Below are positions 47,758-60,036 of a stretch of 64,000 nt of DNA, in pieces; position 1 is the first letter of the stretch; every line of letters begins with the position of its first letter. This stretch comes from Carallia brachiata (taxonomy: Eukaryota; Streptophyta; Magnoliopsida; Malpighiales; Rhizophoraceae). The DNA lies in NCBI GenBank assembly GCA_021464245.1, contig JADCRB010000001.1, positions 5,217,186 to 5,281,185 of the forward strand. The letters are read 5' to 3'. Below the pieces are notes generated by a model. That model ran no database searches. It was not told where the DNA came from and was given only the letters and a program-made list of their open reading frames with translations. The translations under genes were made by a program, and so were the position numbers.

Positions 47758-48000
47758 CTTAACAGGTGGTCCCCTCCAGATCTAGAAGTTTGCTGACTTG
47801 GCAGAAGGGGCGCAGCAGGAGGAGATCTCAAATGCTATTTCCTTTTTTCTGAGCTAAAGATCATTTTCATTACCGGAGAGATAAAAAGTTTCCGCTCAAT
47901 ACACTTTGTTAAGAAAATTGAGTAAGAATCAAATAGGCTTTGTATCGTAAATAATCACTGTTTTTAAAATGATGTTCGTCTCCTCCCAAATTGCTGCAGA
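47758..48000 (-). mobile_element. 5' part of the interrupted LINE
   Basis: If elements B and C and one copy of each target duplication are set aside, this sequence runs directly into 36250 on the minus strand. Residues such as SRSGGDHLLSSY lead toward the frame containing MQACSSVWRSRKGGDF. The true 5' end of the LINE is not defined. Confidence 0.6.
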
Positions 48001-48175
48001 GTTTATGACGAATTACTTCAGGATTTACAAAGCCTTGGGTTTATAGACAGCAACTCCTCCAAAGCCCCTAATAAGAATTTCTCAATTGCAAAAAGGAAAA
48101 GAAATTTTTGGAAGAATGTACGACAGAAAAAATTAATTACTGTTGGGCACAAGAGGTTATAAACTTTGGACAGAC

Positions 48176-48304
48176 ACTTATGAAAAGTTCTGTCTTTTCC
48201 TTGAAGAATCATGTCTATTTCCATGAACAGACACAACTCTTCATACTAAAAGTCACATCTTCATTCCTCTTTAATGAAGAGTCATGCCTCCTTAATTATA
48301 ACTA
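48176..48304. repeat. 129-bp perfect direct repeat, copy 1
   Basis: Identical base for base to 48689-48817 (from acttatgaaaag to aattataacta), while flanking bases differ at both ends. Confidence 0.95.
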
Positions 48305-48688
48305 GTATTTTTATTAATTATACATATTTTTTATTGTGCAGATTTTAGACAAATTTGAATAATTACTAACATGAATTGAGTAAGTTGTCATATATGTTAG
48401 ATCATAATTAAGTAAATAGAATTTTTAACTATAATTGTTACCATAATATGATAATCTTCGAAGAGAAACCAAATTTATTAATATTTATACAACATAATTT
48501 TAATTTTATAAAAGTTTTAAACTAATGTGAAATACTATTGAATTAAACTAAACAAGTAGAAATAACAACAATATAAAATCTCATGTTCTATTGTAATTTT
48601 TTTACTATAGTTTTTTACTTGTTTAAGGTATTCTTTTTTAATTGTACTATATTTTAGGTTTTTAACTATAATTATTACTCTAGTTGTG
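48305..48688. repeat. 384-bp AT-rich spacer, member of the repeat family at 20370-20590
   Basis: Shares an ordered series of words with 20370-20590 and lies exactly between the two identical 129-bp repeats. Non-coding. Confidence 0.6.
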
Positions 48689-48817
48689 ACTTATGAAAAG
48701 TTCTGTCTTTTCCTTGAAGAATCATGTCTATTTCCATGAACAGACACAACTCTTCATACTAAAAGTCACATCTTCATTCCTCTTTAATGAAGAGTCATGC
48801 CTCCTTAATTATAACTA
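48689..48817. repeat. 129-bp perfect direct repeat, copy 2
   Basis: See copy 1 at 48176-48304. Perfect identity contrasts with the heavy decay of the surrounding Copia element. Confidence 0.95.
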
Positions 48818-48881
48818 TAATTTACTTATTTTCTTTTAAAAACAAACTGTTGTAGATATCTATCGATATATTTTTCCAACA

Positions 48882-49370
48882 ATCGCCCACTTATATAGCT
48901 ACATTATTTGTTACAAGGCTCAAGCATATGAAAGGTGTCTTTCGAGTTAAACCTTTTGATTAGTATTAGTATCTCAAGACTTTAACGAAATCAATGGTGT
49001 GATATACACTTAAACCAAGATTTCTATGTATTAAAATCGGAAAATACTACACATGTGTCCTTTTCTACATAATGAGAAATTCACCGTATTATACAGCATG
49101 TCTATGGCCTTGTGCTACTATCCCGATTTCATGAACATTTACAAAAGTTAAACCCTTAAACTTTTGCTAGAAGCGGAACCACTTCTTATGTTCATATAGG
49201 TAAAGTTCTATATTTTATGTGAGTCCAACTTCATTAAAAGTATCACTGATCCTCGAATCCTTTTTGCATTGACTAAGAATTATTTATTTATCACATCAAT
49301 TCAATGCTACCGCAACGGATCAATAACTTGTTGTTACCCATTAAACTTTTAATTAACTATTGAGTTAGTA
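48882..49370 (-). other. Copia element D, untranslated stretch before the 3' LTR
   Basis: AT-rich, no frame. It lies between the RNase H end and the polypurine tract, as in several plant Copia lineages. Confidence 0.55.
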
Positions 49371-49374
49371 AAGG

Positions 49375-52300
49375 TTGGGTTCCCATTATTGGTTGCTATC
49401 AAAGGGTTTTAGTCCCATTCCTTTTGATGTTGTCACGATCATATCTCTTGCGAGACCTTTTGTAAAAGGATCAGCTAAATTTTTACAGGACCTTACATAC
49501 ATAATTGTGACAACACCTTCAGACAATGATTGTCTTATATATTCATGTCTCAAGGCAATATTTCTAGATTTACCATTATATATTTTACTTAAGGCTCTAG
49601 ACATTATTGCTTCACTATCACAGTGCAAAGAGATGGTTGAAATCGGTTGTGGCCACAGCTTAATATCAAGTAACAAATTCCTCAACCATTCTGCTTCTTT
49701 GCCTACAAAAGCTAACGCTATAAACTCTAATTCCATGGTAGAATGAGTTATACACGTCTATTTTTTAGAAGCCCAAAAGACAGCACCTCCTGCTGTGGTA
49801 AAAACCCATCTAGACATAGATTTATTATTACTAGTACTAGTTATCGAACTAGCATCAGTATATCCTTCTAGTACTGCAGGAAAATTATTATAAAACAGTC
49901 CTAAATTAATCATTCTTTTTAGATATCCAAGGACTCTTACTATTGCCTTCCAATGTTTTGTACTAGGATTGCTTGTATATCTAGAAAATTTACAAACTAC
50001 AAAAGTAATATCTGGCCTAGTGCAATTTATAGTGTATATTAAGCTACCAATTACATTAGCATACTCCAACTGAGCAACTGACCTTCCAGAATTTATATTC
50101 AATTTTTATGATGCATCAAATGAGGTATTCGCTTCTTTAATCTTCAAATGATTATATTTAAGAAGCACTTTCTCTATAAAATGAGACTGACTCAATGAAA
50201 AACCCCCACTATGTTTTTTAATTTTGATACCCATATCAACTTCATTTAAATCCTTCATTTTGAAGTTTGAAGTTAAATACTTCTTTGTTTAATTTACGCT
50301 TGCCATGTTGGTTCTGACAATCAGCATATCATCAACATAAAGGTATATCACACCAAAATTTTCTGTAAACTTAGAATATATGCATTTATCAGCACTGTTG
50401 TGCCCAAAACCATGAGATAGTATCAAAAATCAAATTTTTCATGCCATTGCTTTAGAGCTTGCTTCAATTCATATAAGGATTTAATTAATTTGCAAACCTT
50501 ATTTTCATTTCCTGAAAGAACAAATTTTTCAGGTTGCTCCATGTACACTTCTTCATCTAAATCACCATTTAGAAAGGCAGTCTTAATGTCCATTTGATGT
50601 ACATATAGATTATATATTGATGCTAAGGGCAATAGTACTCTTATAGACGTTATTCGTGCTACTGGGGCATAAGTATCAAAGTAATCAATAGCTTCCTTTT
50701 GCCTAAATCCTTTAGCTACTAATCTAGCTTTAAATGTTTGAACAGATCCATCTTAATTATATTTTCTCCTAAATACCTATTTACAAATAATTGGTTTTGA
50801 TCTGAGAGGCAAATCTACTAAGATCCAAGTATTATTAGACAATATTGAATTCATTTCATTATTTACTGCCTCTTTCCAAAAAGCTGCATCTCTAGAAGTC
50901 ATTGCTTCATTGAATGTCTTTGGATCATCCTCTACACTAAGTAGTATGGGTATTGTATTGATCAATTTTGTCCTATTGCTTTCAACTAAGAAAACAATAG
51001 ACTAAGAAGATATAAAACCATAACCAAATGGTTTCTCTTTCTAGTTCTTTGACTTGACCTAAGTTCCAAAGGAACTTCAGGACTTTTTCTCTTAAGGCTA
51101 GTATAAGTAGCATCAAGTGTACTGCCAGGATGTAGGCTATTACTAGCACTGGTTTCTTGTGATGTGGGTATTACAACATTTTTAGAATCTTTACAAAATT
51201 TATTTTCCAAAAGATCAACGTCCTTTGATTCTATAATCACATTAGAATCCAAATCCAAAAGCCTATAGGCTTTAGAATTTTCAACATAACCCACAAACAC
51301 ACTTTTCAGTGCTCTAGGACCCAACTTAGTCCTTTTTGGATCTGGCACTTTATAAAATGCCAAGCATCCCCATACTCTTATGTAACTTAGATTTGGTCTT
51401 CTTTATTCCATAATTCGTATGGAGAAATTTTATACTTCTTGGAGGGTATTCTATTGTGTAAATAAGAAACTGATAGTATAGCTTCTCCCCACAAATTTAA
51501 TGGCAATCCAGCTCTCAATATCATGGCATTGGTCATGTCTGCTAATGTTCTATTTTTTCTTTCCGCTAACCCATATTGTTGTGGGGTATGCGGAACACTG
51601 GTTTGGTGTATAATTCCATTTTCCTCACAAAATTGTATAAATTATGTGGGAAAATATTCGCCCCTTCTATCACTTTGCAAGATCTTTATTTTCTTGCCCT
51701 TTTGATTCTCAACAATATATTTATAACATTTAAACATGTCAAAAGCTTGATCTTTACTTTTCATCAAATAAACATGTGCATACCTAGAAGAATCATCTAT
51801 AAATGTTATAAAGTATATATTTCCTCCTCTTGTTAATATGTCATTTAATTCACAAATATCAGAATGCACAATATCTAATAATTCTGCATGTCTGTTTACT
51901 CTAGGGGAAAGGTTTCTTAGTCATTTTTGCTTGAATGCATATTTCACATTTTTCTTTATTATCATGATCATAAGAATTCAATCCATGTTTAGACACAAAC
52001 ATTATAGAATTATAATTAATATGTGCTAGACGTTCATGCCATAAAGTAGAAGAAGACTCAATAATATAAGTAGAATTATTATTATTATTATTATTATTAC
52101 TTAATTTATACATTTCATCACAAGAGTATCCTTTTCCAACAAATATTCCATTCCTAGACAAGATCAATTTATCATATTCTAACATTGCCTTAAGGCTTTT
52201 CTTGCCTAACAAATTGGCAGACACGGGATTCTTTCTAATTTCGGGTATAAACAGTACATTAGTAAGAATGAGTTTCTTCCCCGAAGAATATTGAAGTTCA

Positions 52301-53050
52301 ACAATTCCTTTTCCAAGAACCTTTGCTGTGTTTTGATTTCCCATAAGCACTTCTTGTCCTTTTCTTATATGTTCAAATTCTTTGTAGACATGAACAGTAG
52401 CCCCAAAATCATACCATCAGTCATTAGACTTGGTCACAGCAACCATATAAAGTTCAGTAATCATCCCAATATGCAATTTTGAAATCATTGCAATTATTTC
52501 TGTTGGTTCTTGTTCAACCATATTAGCATTTTTGGCATTGTTCTTCTTTAATTTCTTAAGGAATTTGCCCTCATGTTTGATTTTCCCTTTTTTTCCACAA
52601 TGATTACAAGTTCTGCCTTTGGACCTGTTGGAGTTATTTGTCTCACGATATTTCCTCTTTTTTCCACCAGAATTATTCTAGACTCTTGCATCAGACTCAA
52701 TATTATTTACCTTAGAACTTGATATAATAAAATGTTTCTTTTCACGAATTCGAGTTTCCTCCTCAATTCGCAAGTGCTTTATGAGTCGTTCAATGGTGAT
52801 ATCCTCTGTTGTATGTAAATATTTCTTTCTGTAATCATTCCAACAAGGAGGTAACTTGGCTATGATAGCCCCATTTAGATACATTAGTTTTGTTGTCTTT
52901 GAGTTTTGACACAAGAATTTGCAATTCATGTACTTGATCCATTACAGATCAATTTTCTACTATTGTATATTCAAAATATTTAAGAGGAAGAAATTTTTCC
53001 ACATCTTGTTTTTCATTGCTGTACTTATTTTCCAAACATCATTCTTTGAA
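49375..53050 (-). pseudogene. Copia element D gag-pol, decayed
   Basis: Minus-strand pieces in Copia order. Gag is at 52678-53050 (AIIAKLPPCWNDYRKKYLHT, HLRIEEETRIREK), with a CCHC knuckle region near 52600. The pre-integrase domain is at 51901-52350 (LWHERLAHINYNSIM, CEICIQAKMTKKPF). Integrase is at 51642-51869 (FITFIDDSSRYAHVYLMKSK, LQSDRRGEYF) and 50986-51363 (GPRALKSVFVGYVENSKAYR). RT follows at 50423-50965 (FWKEAVNNEMNSI, VHQMDIKTAFLNGDLDEEVY). RNase H is at 49386-50102 (VIGSLIYTINCTRPDITFVV, GYTDASSITSTSNNKSMSRW, LHCDSEAIMSRA). Stops and frameshifts separate all pieces. The 5' LTR is missing: at about 53050 it meets the plus-strand Copia fragment. Confidence 0.92.
52074..52099. repeat. 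(ATT)n microsatellite inside Copia pol
   Basis: About eight trinucleotide units, read on the minus strand as a run of Asn codons between the pre-integrase halves (KLSN...STYII). Replication slippage in a dead element is the simplest source. Confidence 0.9.
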
Positions 53051-53054
53051 CTTG

Positions 53055-53700
53055 GTGAGTGATAGCGATGTCCTCACAGTTGCTAGAGGTATGGATACTA
53101 ATTCTCGTGATTGGACATTAGATTCTGGTAGTTCCTTATATGTTTGTTCTAGGAAGGAATATTTTTAGACATTCCAAAAATAGATAACTGGCACAATATC
53201 ATTCGATGATGGGTTTACTTGTGAAATCAAGGGAATTGAAACAGTAAATATAAAGTTGTTTGATGAAACTATGCATACTTTGGGTGGTGTGACTTATGTC
53301 CCAAAGATGCATAAAAATCCAATATCCTTAAGCCTGCTAGATTTTATGGGTTATAAATTTTCTGTTTGTCGTGGATTTATGAAATCACACAAGGTAAGTT
53401 CATCATATTGAAGGGAGAATTGTATTGCGGGTTATATCGTCTAGTTGGGAGTATAGTGACTCTCAAGATTCCAAAAGGAAATTAGAAGCAAAGAGCACGT
53501 GTTTATTTTCAAGTTTCAGATGTACAAGTGAGGAAAATTCTTACTATAGCGGAGGATGTATTGGGATCCATGGTTAAAACTAATGGGTAAAATATTAGTT
53601 TGTTACAGCTGCACACGTTATTTGCCCATATGCTAAACAAACCAAAAATTTTTAGGATGTGTAGTTGGTCTGTAAGGCCAATAGTATTGTTCTATTCTGT
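53055..53700 (+). pseudogene. Copia element E, protease/pre-integrase fragment
   Basis: The plus strand reads DWTLDSGSSLYVCSRKEYF (protease active site D-S-G), then IKGIETVNIKLFDETMHTLG and GVTYVPKMHKNPISLSLLDF, typical of the Copia protease-to-integrase boundary. Stops occur from 53168 on. Gag lies upstream in an intact element but is absent here, as are the catalytic integrase core, RT and RNase H. Confidence 0.85.
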
Positions 53701-53719
53701 GTTTCTCAGCACACTCAAT

Positions 53720-54290
53720 CAGGAAGGCAATTGTTGTAGTTCAGGTTGATTATTCTTTGGACTATTTGTCGAAGTTCTACATTAATGCCGTCATTTGACT
53801 ATTCGAGAAGTCTTAGACTATTGAGATTATTGAGATCTTTCGACTATTGTGGAAGTTTTTAAACTACTATGCTAGTCATTCGCCTATCAAGGAGAATATT
53901 AAAAGATTGTTGCTTTATGTTAAAGAATTTGTTGGTTTAGAATCTCCTTTAGGTTTTTATAAATAAAAGGTTTGAGTGCAGGGAGAAAGGTGTGAGAGCA
54001 GTGAGTTCGAGAGAAATGTGTATTCTTGGGTTTATGTGAAGGATGTATAAAAGCTCTAGACTCGGGTTTAGGTATTAAACACAAGTGTTATATTTATATA
54101 ACTTTTCACAGTATAAGATTAAGTTTCTCTCCGTGGACGTAAATAAGTTGCCGAACCACGTAAATTTTATATGTTCTCCTGGTATACTCATTATCTTATT
54201 TATTTAATCTTTCTATCTTGATAAAGTAATTTGTATACATATTCATTAAGTAATTGATTCCTATTTTCTTTTCCACCTCGTTTCCCAACA
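53720..54290 (+). repeat. LTR-like end of Copia element E
   Basis: Ends in 'gccgaaccacgtaaattttatatg... ccacctcgtttcccaaca' at 54290, a layout common at the ends of plant Copia LTRs. It contains a TATAAATAAAAGG box near 53958-53970. The left edge is not defined. It follows the pre-integrase fragment directly, so most of pol is deleted. Confidence 0.6.
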
Positions 54291-55510
54291 CTAAATACTT
54301 ACATGCACCTTACTCTTACGTGTTAGAGCTTTTATGCTGTTATAACTTATTCATAGCTTCTGATTTGATAGAATTTTAGATTGGTCACTTAATTACCAAA
54401 CGAATCCTCCATGGTACAATTTCCAATATTTAAGGAGTGCATTTTTTACTTATTACTGATTGTTATTATCGATTGTTGATTAAACATTACTATTATTTAT
54501 TAATGTTGCTAATAAATAAAATGAATTTAGTGCTTTTGTAAATTAACACTAATTATTGTTGAATTAACAATCAAATCCTATTTTAAACATTTTGTTTATA
54601 TTTTATTATAATAGATAGTCTTTGTAAATCTAGTTAATATAAACTAATCTTGCAACGTATTTATAAATAAAAATTTGTGTGACTTGAAGATCAATCATAA
54701 TTTATATAAATATATAAAAAAATATTTGTATTTACATACTAAAACTAAATATTTTTACTATATCTAAAAAATAATATTATTTTTATTATGCAAGTTATTG
54801 TTTACACAATAAAAAATATTACTTTCGCTACTTAGAAAATTCTGCCCATTAGTTTTACTATAAATATCACTATGTAGACAATAAAAAAAAAATCATTTTG
54901 TTATGTACAAGTGAAATTGACACTTTTGATTTAAAATTAAGATTTTTCTTATTAAAATAATAATTAAATATTAGTTTTTATAAAAATAACTGAAAAACAC
55001 TTTTTAATGACAGGGCCCACCCTCCTATCTTTTCCATCTCATTCTCCCGTGTATCTCGGCATTTTATTGATTGTTTTTTCATGCTTTCTTACATAGGGCT
55101 GTGGATGACAATTTTAGAACAAAAAACCAATGGGTTGCAGATTCTTTTCAAAAGCAGGCTTGGTCTACTTTTATTAACAGTCATAGAATAGAGGAAAATG
55201 TAACCTCGACAATAGTTTAAAATGCGATCGAAAGTATTAGTTTAGTAATATTTTGATGTGTCTCTCACAGTATTAATCTGAGTTTAAATTTCTACAATTG
55301 CATTCTCCTCCATTAAAAAGATGGGTGGCTGCTTCGGTGGCAAAGATTGAGCGCAGCATTGAGTTTTATATTTGTTAATACCGTAGTTGGGTTTGAGGAA
55401 GACCTGTTTTACACCTAATAGTATTTGGTTATAAGTTCTTTATATAGGAAAGTTTGAATGAGGACACCAACGGGTGATCCTTGGCCTCGGTCTAAGGATT
55501 CGATGACCCC
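54291..55510. other. AT-rich intergenic DNA, no gene seen
   Basis: Very AT-rich to about 55010, then more balanced. No coding frame, RNA gene or clear repeat boundary recognised before the LTR of element A. Confidence 0.5.
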
Positions 55511-55515
55511 CATAT

Positions 55516-56458
55516 TGTAAACAAATAAATTATTAAAAAAAAATATATATATATATATATCGTGTTGGCAGCCGCCAACCTTGAACTCAAGGTTGGCAGC
55601 TGCCAACCTAACTTAATTGCCACCAACCAAATGGTTAATGACAGACAGGATTTGGTTGGTGGCAGATAGGCGGGAGAGACCTATAAATTGGCCTCCCAAA
55701 TTGAATTAAGAGGCAGAAAATCAAAAAGAAAAAAAAGGGCAATTACAAAGAATTGCAAAAATTTTAATTGTGTTACTACTACTTTTCTCTTACATTTTAG
55801 CACTCTGAGTGTATCTTTCTCCCGATCATTCAACAAATCTATAAACAGAAAAATACCGAGCATTTGAGAGAAAAAGAAAATTTTGAAAATCTCACAAGAA
55901 AATTTCTCCTTTTCCTACGTGTTTTTACCCTGCAGTTACTCTCCTAACTCTTCTTTGAGAGATATTCAGGGGTAAGCCCCAAAAAATTTGCTGTTTCCAT
56001 TTTTAAAGTTATTTTTAGGTTTATATTCTCTAATCGCACTAGATCTGAATTTTTGAGAATATAGATCTGAAAATATCAAATTACTACAAATTCGGCTGGG
56101 ATTAAGTCTCATATGGCCCTCAGCAAAATCCAGGCAGCTCATCCGAGAATAAGTCCCTACGACCCTCGGTGAAATTAAGCCAGATCGGCTCAGATCAGAT
56201 CTCTGCGGTTCTTAACCGTAGACTAAACGTCCAAACCAGATCCAGTTTCAGTCTACTCAGTTCAAGATAAAACTGTAGAAATTATTTCTGTCAAGATCAA
56301 ACTCGTGCAGCCCTTAACAGAGTCAAAAAAGGAACACTAATCAGAGGATTTACGGAGATTGACCCCACGTAAATTTTCTTTTATTTTAAATTTTTATTTG
56401 TAATTTATTTTTGTATTTTCAAGTTTAACTGTTTTAGACTCGAAATTTACCAGTTACA
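55516..56458 (+). repeat. 5' LTR of element A
   Basis: 943 bp, alignable with the solo LTR at 20941-21935 over most of its length. TATAAATT at 55681-55688 is the probable TATA box. Just upstream, a 'ttggcagc(c/t)gccaacc' inverted repeat at 55564-55606 could form a hairpin. Confidence 0.9.
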
Positions 56459-56731
56459 AATTTTTGGCACGCTCGGTGGGACCTCTTCACCTCCCATCTC
56501 TTGTTTCTTAAAAAAAAAAAAAGCAAAAAGAAGCACAAAAAAGAAAAAAAAGAAAAAGAAAAAAAGGGAAAAAAGAAAAGAGCCAAGAAAAGAAGAAAAG
56601 GAAAAAGAAGAAAAAGAAAAAAAAGGAAAAAAAAAGAGAAAAAGACAAAATAGAGAAAAAGACAAAAAAAGTAAAAAATTAAAAAAAAAAGTAAAAATTT
56701 TTTTCTTTTTAACAGGTGTTCAGCACATCAA

Positions 56732-57988
56732 ATGGCACCAAAGAGAACTACAGCTGCCGGTACCAACAAAAAGGTAACTGCTCCATTGCCTTTATTAACT
56801 ACCCTACCTGGGTACGCAGGTCCAGAAACCCGCGAACGGACACAATTTCTTGCCGTCCAAACCTAATAAAATGTCGAAACGGAGAGTCCACAGCTCACAC
56901 AACAACAGAATTTCTCCCCTGACTCTCTTGCCGCATGGAGGAGTCGATCACCCACCCCGATCGAAGTCGGGGGCAACACGACGAAGCCCGCTCAACAGAA
57001 TCCAACACATTCTGTGGAGATCCACACAGAAGAAGCAGCAGAATTCTCTCCCCCAGTCTTTCGTGGAGCCTCGTCTGTTGTCGTCATGATGACCAACACA
57101 ACCAGTACAGAAGAAAGAATTTCAGAATTGGAGAACAAGATTTTGCAGTTAATCAGAGCCGTGGAGGAGAAAGATCAACAGATCGTCGATCTCAAAGGAA
57201 AAGCCCCGATCCAAATTGATCTCGAAATCTGTGAGGAACAACCATATCCACCCAGTTTCACTTCAGAAGCCACACCAGCCGACGTCTTTACTGCAAAAAA
57301 GCGACCAGGTAGTTCTATACAGCTGCCACCCTCAAATTCTATAGCTTCGCTATCTATTCAACAATTGCAGGAAATGATAGCCAATACGATCCGACTGCAA
57401 CAAGTTACATCCTTTCAAGGATCACAGATGTACGTCAAACCGTACACTAGACGGATCGAAAATCTCAACATGCCTTTGGGCTACCAGCGACCCAAATTTC
57501 AACAATTCGACGGACGAGGCGATCCCAAACAGCACATCGCCCACTTCATTAAAACCTGCAACAACGTAGGGACTTACGGAGATCTCTTGGTGAAGCAGTT
57601 TGTTTGTTCACTCAGGGAGACCGCTTTCACCTGATTCATAAATCTTGAACCAGAATCGATCGACAGTTGGGAACAGCTACAACGAGAATTCCTCAACAAA
57701 TTTTTCAGCACTCGAAGGACGGTAAGTATGATGGAGCTTACCAGCGCCAAACAAAGGAAAGGAGAGCCTGTTTTAGAATACATCAACAGACGGCGTGCCC
57801 TCAGCTTGGACTGCAAAGATCGTCTCACGGAGACTTCTGCCGTGGAGATGTGCATCCAGGGAATGCATTGGGAGCTGTTATACATCCTGCTGGGTATCAA
57901 ACCCCGAACCTTCGAAGAACTGGCGACCCGTGCACATGATATGGAGATAAGTATCCAAACTTCCGGGAGTACGGTTCCCAGCCACTAG
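56732..57988 (+). pseudogene. Element A gag, broken
   Basis: The ATG at 56732 opens MAPKRTTAAGTNKKVTAPLP and stops at 56864. The main gag frame continues from about 57014 with a coiled coil (ERISELENKILQLIRAVEEK) and the lineage-typical LGYQRPKFQQFDGRGDPKQH. TGA at 57632 replaces a Trp, then the same frame goes on (WEQLQREFLNKFFSTRRTVS, GEPVLEYINRRRALSL) to 57988. Confidence 0.88.
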
Positions 57989-58221
57989 ACCAGTAAGGAG
58001 GCAAAAGGGAGATTCAGAAACCCAACAGTTCAAGAAAAGGAAAAGAAGTGATGATTGTTGAAGCCGCACCAGTAAAAGTGGGAGCCAAAGCTAAAGTAAA
58101 TCCTCCGACTCAAATAACTCAGCCAAAACAACAGGAAAGGCGGAAGGTGACATTGCGAGAGTTGGAGTAGAAGCAGTATCCATTCCCCGACTCTGACGTC
58201 CTCGACATTCTTGAACAACTC

Positions 58222-58918
58222 TTGGAGACGAAGCTGATCGAACTCCCAGAGTGCAAGCGGCCCAATGAAAAGGATCGAGTCAGCGATCCAAGATTCTGCA
58301 AGTATCACCGCATAGTAACTCATCCAACTGAGAAGTGTTTCGTCTTGAAGGAGCTAATCATAAGGCTCAAGAGCCAGAATAAAATCATTCTGGACCAAAA
58401 AGGCGTAAGGAGAAGCCGCTAGACAACAAAAATTCGACAACGGAGAAGGTATATGAAGCTCTCCAAACCTTTTTCGCTAACCCTCAGCTGTTTACAGCTT
58501 TGCAAACAACAGAAGTGTGGCAAAATCAAGTCGGCAATACTCTTCAGACCTCAGCTGGATCTCTGCCATCAAGTAATTCCAGCTCGACAGAGCATCAGGC
58601 GGCCCAAAATCATTTTCAGATGAGGATCTCCTCCTGGGGTCCAAACCCCACAATCGGCCGCTATATGTGTCAGGCTATGCGAGAGACCAGAATGTCCGAC
58701 GTATTCTGATCGACGATGGCTCGGCAGTCAATATTATCCCAAAATCTATCATAAAGGAGCTCGGCATTGGCATTGATGAATTATCAGACAGCCGCTTGAT
58801 GATTCATGGCTTTAATCAAGGAGGACAAAAAGCAATTGAGATGATTCGCTTGGATCTAATTATCGGTAATCTCACTTCTAGCACTCTATTTCATGTGATC
58901 GATGCACGTACCATATAA
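58222..58918 (+). pseudogene. Element A gag C-terminus and protease, broken
   Basis: CKYHRIVTHPTEKCFVLKE (58303 on) is the Cys/His segment seen in Tat-type polyproteins. Protease reads VRRILIDDGSAVNIIPKSII, the D-G-S-A active site, then LGIGIDELSDSRLMIHGFNQ. A frameshift separates them near 58420-58690. Confidence 0.85.
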
Positions 58919-59391
58919 GATGTTGCTAGGACGACCGGATTCATGGAAATGGAGTTGTGCTCTCAAGCTGCATCAGTGCTTCAAGTACTACAATGGTGGC
59001 GTTCAAAAGGTCAATGCTGATTAAAGCCGTTCGATGATGCTGAATCACATTTGGATGCAGTCTTCTACACCGACACAGACAATCCGGAGATCATTCCATC
59101 AAAAGCTACTTGGACTGGGGGCATCCACAAAAAGGGAAAAGCTGTCGAAGAACCTGCCAATGCCAACCCAGGCTCCACAAATGAAAAGCTGCCACATGCT
59201 GAACTTCGTCCGAAGGATGTTGCATCTTCAAGCTCCACTCCAGTCCTACGCTATGTGCCGAAGTCACGACGCTCAGAAGGTCAACCCCCTTTCTCTTATT
59301 GTATTGATCTAAACAGGAGCAAGGACATAGCCAACCCAAACAAAGGAGCTGCACAACCTGAAGGAGACTTACACTCTGCCGATACCAAAGA

Positions 59392-60036
59392 TTGAGCCGG
59401 TTTTGTCCAAAACCATTAAAAGGCTTCGTCAAACCACACACGGGGGCAGTCGAAGGCGGCTCACTTCCAGAAAGAAGAACACATGAAGGATTTGATCCTA
59501 ATGCATACAAGCTTTTGGCCAAGGCGGGCTATGACTTCTCAAACCCGAGCACAATGGGTACGCTGCCATCCACACATGGCGCTACTTCTCAAACATCACA
59601 GTCCCGACCTGGCTTAGGCTATCAGGAGAAGTCACCTGTGCGGATCACGCTAAAGAGCCGAAGCCGAGCAGCTGATGCACGTGCCATCACCACCACCACC
59701 AAACAAGACAGGCTTATCCAGTCAAACAAAGAAGGTGAAGTCAGAGGTTCTACATTTCATGTCACAATTAGCGAGGAGGCTGAGTCCGACTCATCAGATG
59801 GTGAAGTGAAGGAGGCTCCCCCGGAACTTGAAGATGGTGGCCAAGCAACTGTTGATGAACTCAAGGAGGTCAATCTTGGCTCTCCGGAAGATCCTCGACC
59901 TACATTTGTAAGTGCTTTACTTACTGCAGAAGAAGAGCAAGAATATGTTCAGGTATTAAGTCAATACAGGGACGTGTTCGCATGGAGTTACAAAGAAATG
60001 CCTGGACTTGACCCAAAATTGCGGTGCATCGTCTAG
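59392..60036 (+). pseudogene. Element A linker between protease and RT
   Basis: An open frame (TAG at 60034) with an acidic stretch (EEAESDSSDGEVKEAPPELE), ending in QYRDVFAWSYKEMPGLDPKL, the conserved lead-in to gypsy RT. Confidence 0.8.

Larger units (their letters stand above)
48006..48881 (-). repeat. 3' LTR of Copia element D, with internal insertion/duplication
   Basis: On the minus strand it begins TGTTGGAAAAATATATC at 48881, right after a purine-rich AAGTGGGCGATTG tract. It contains two identical 129-bp segments and a 384-bp spacer. The far end near 48006 is approximate because the partner LTR is not in the window. Confidence 0.65.
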
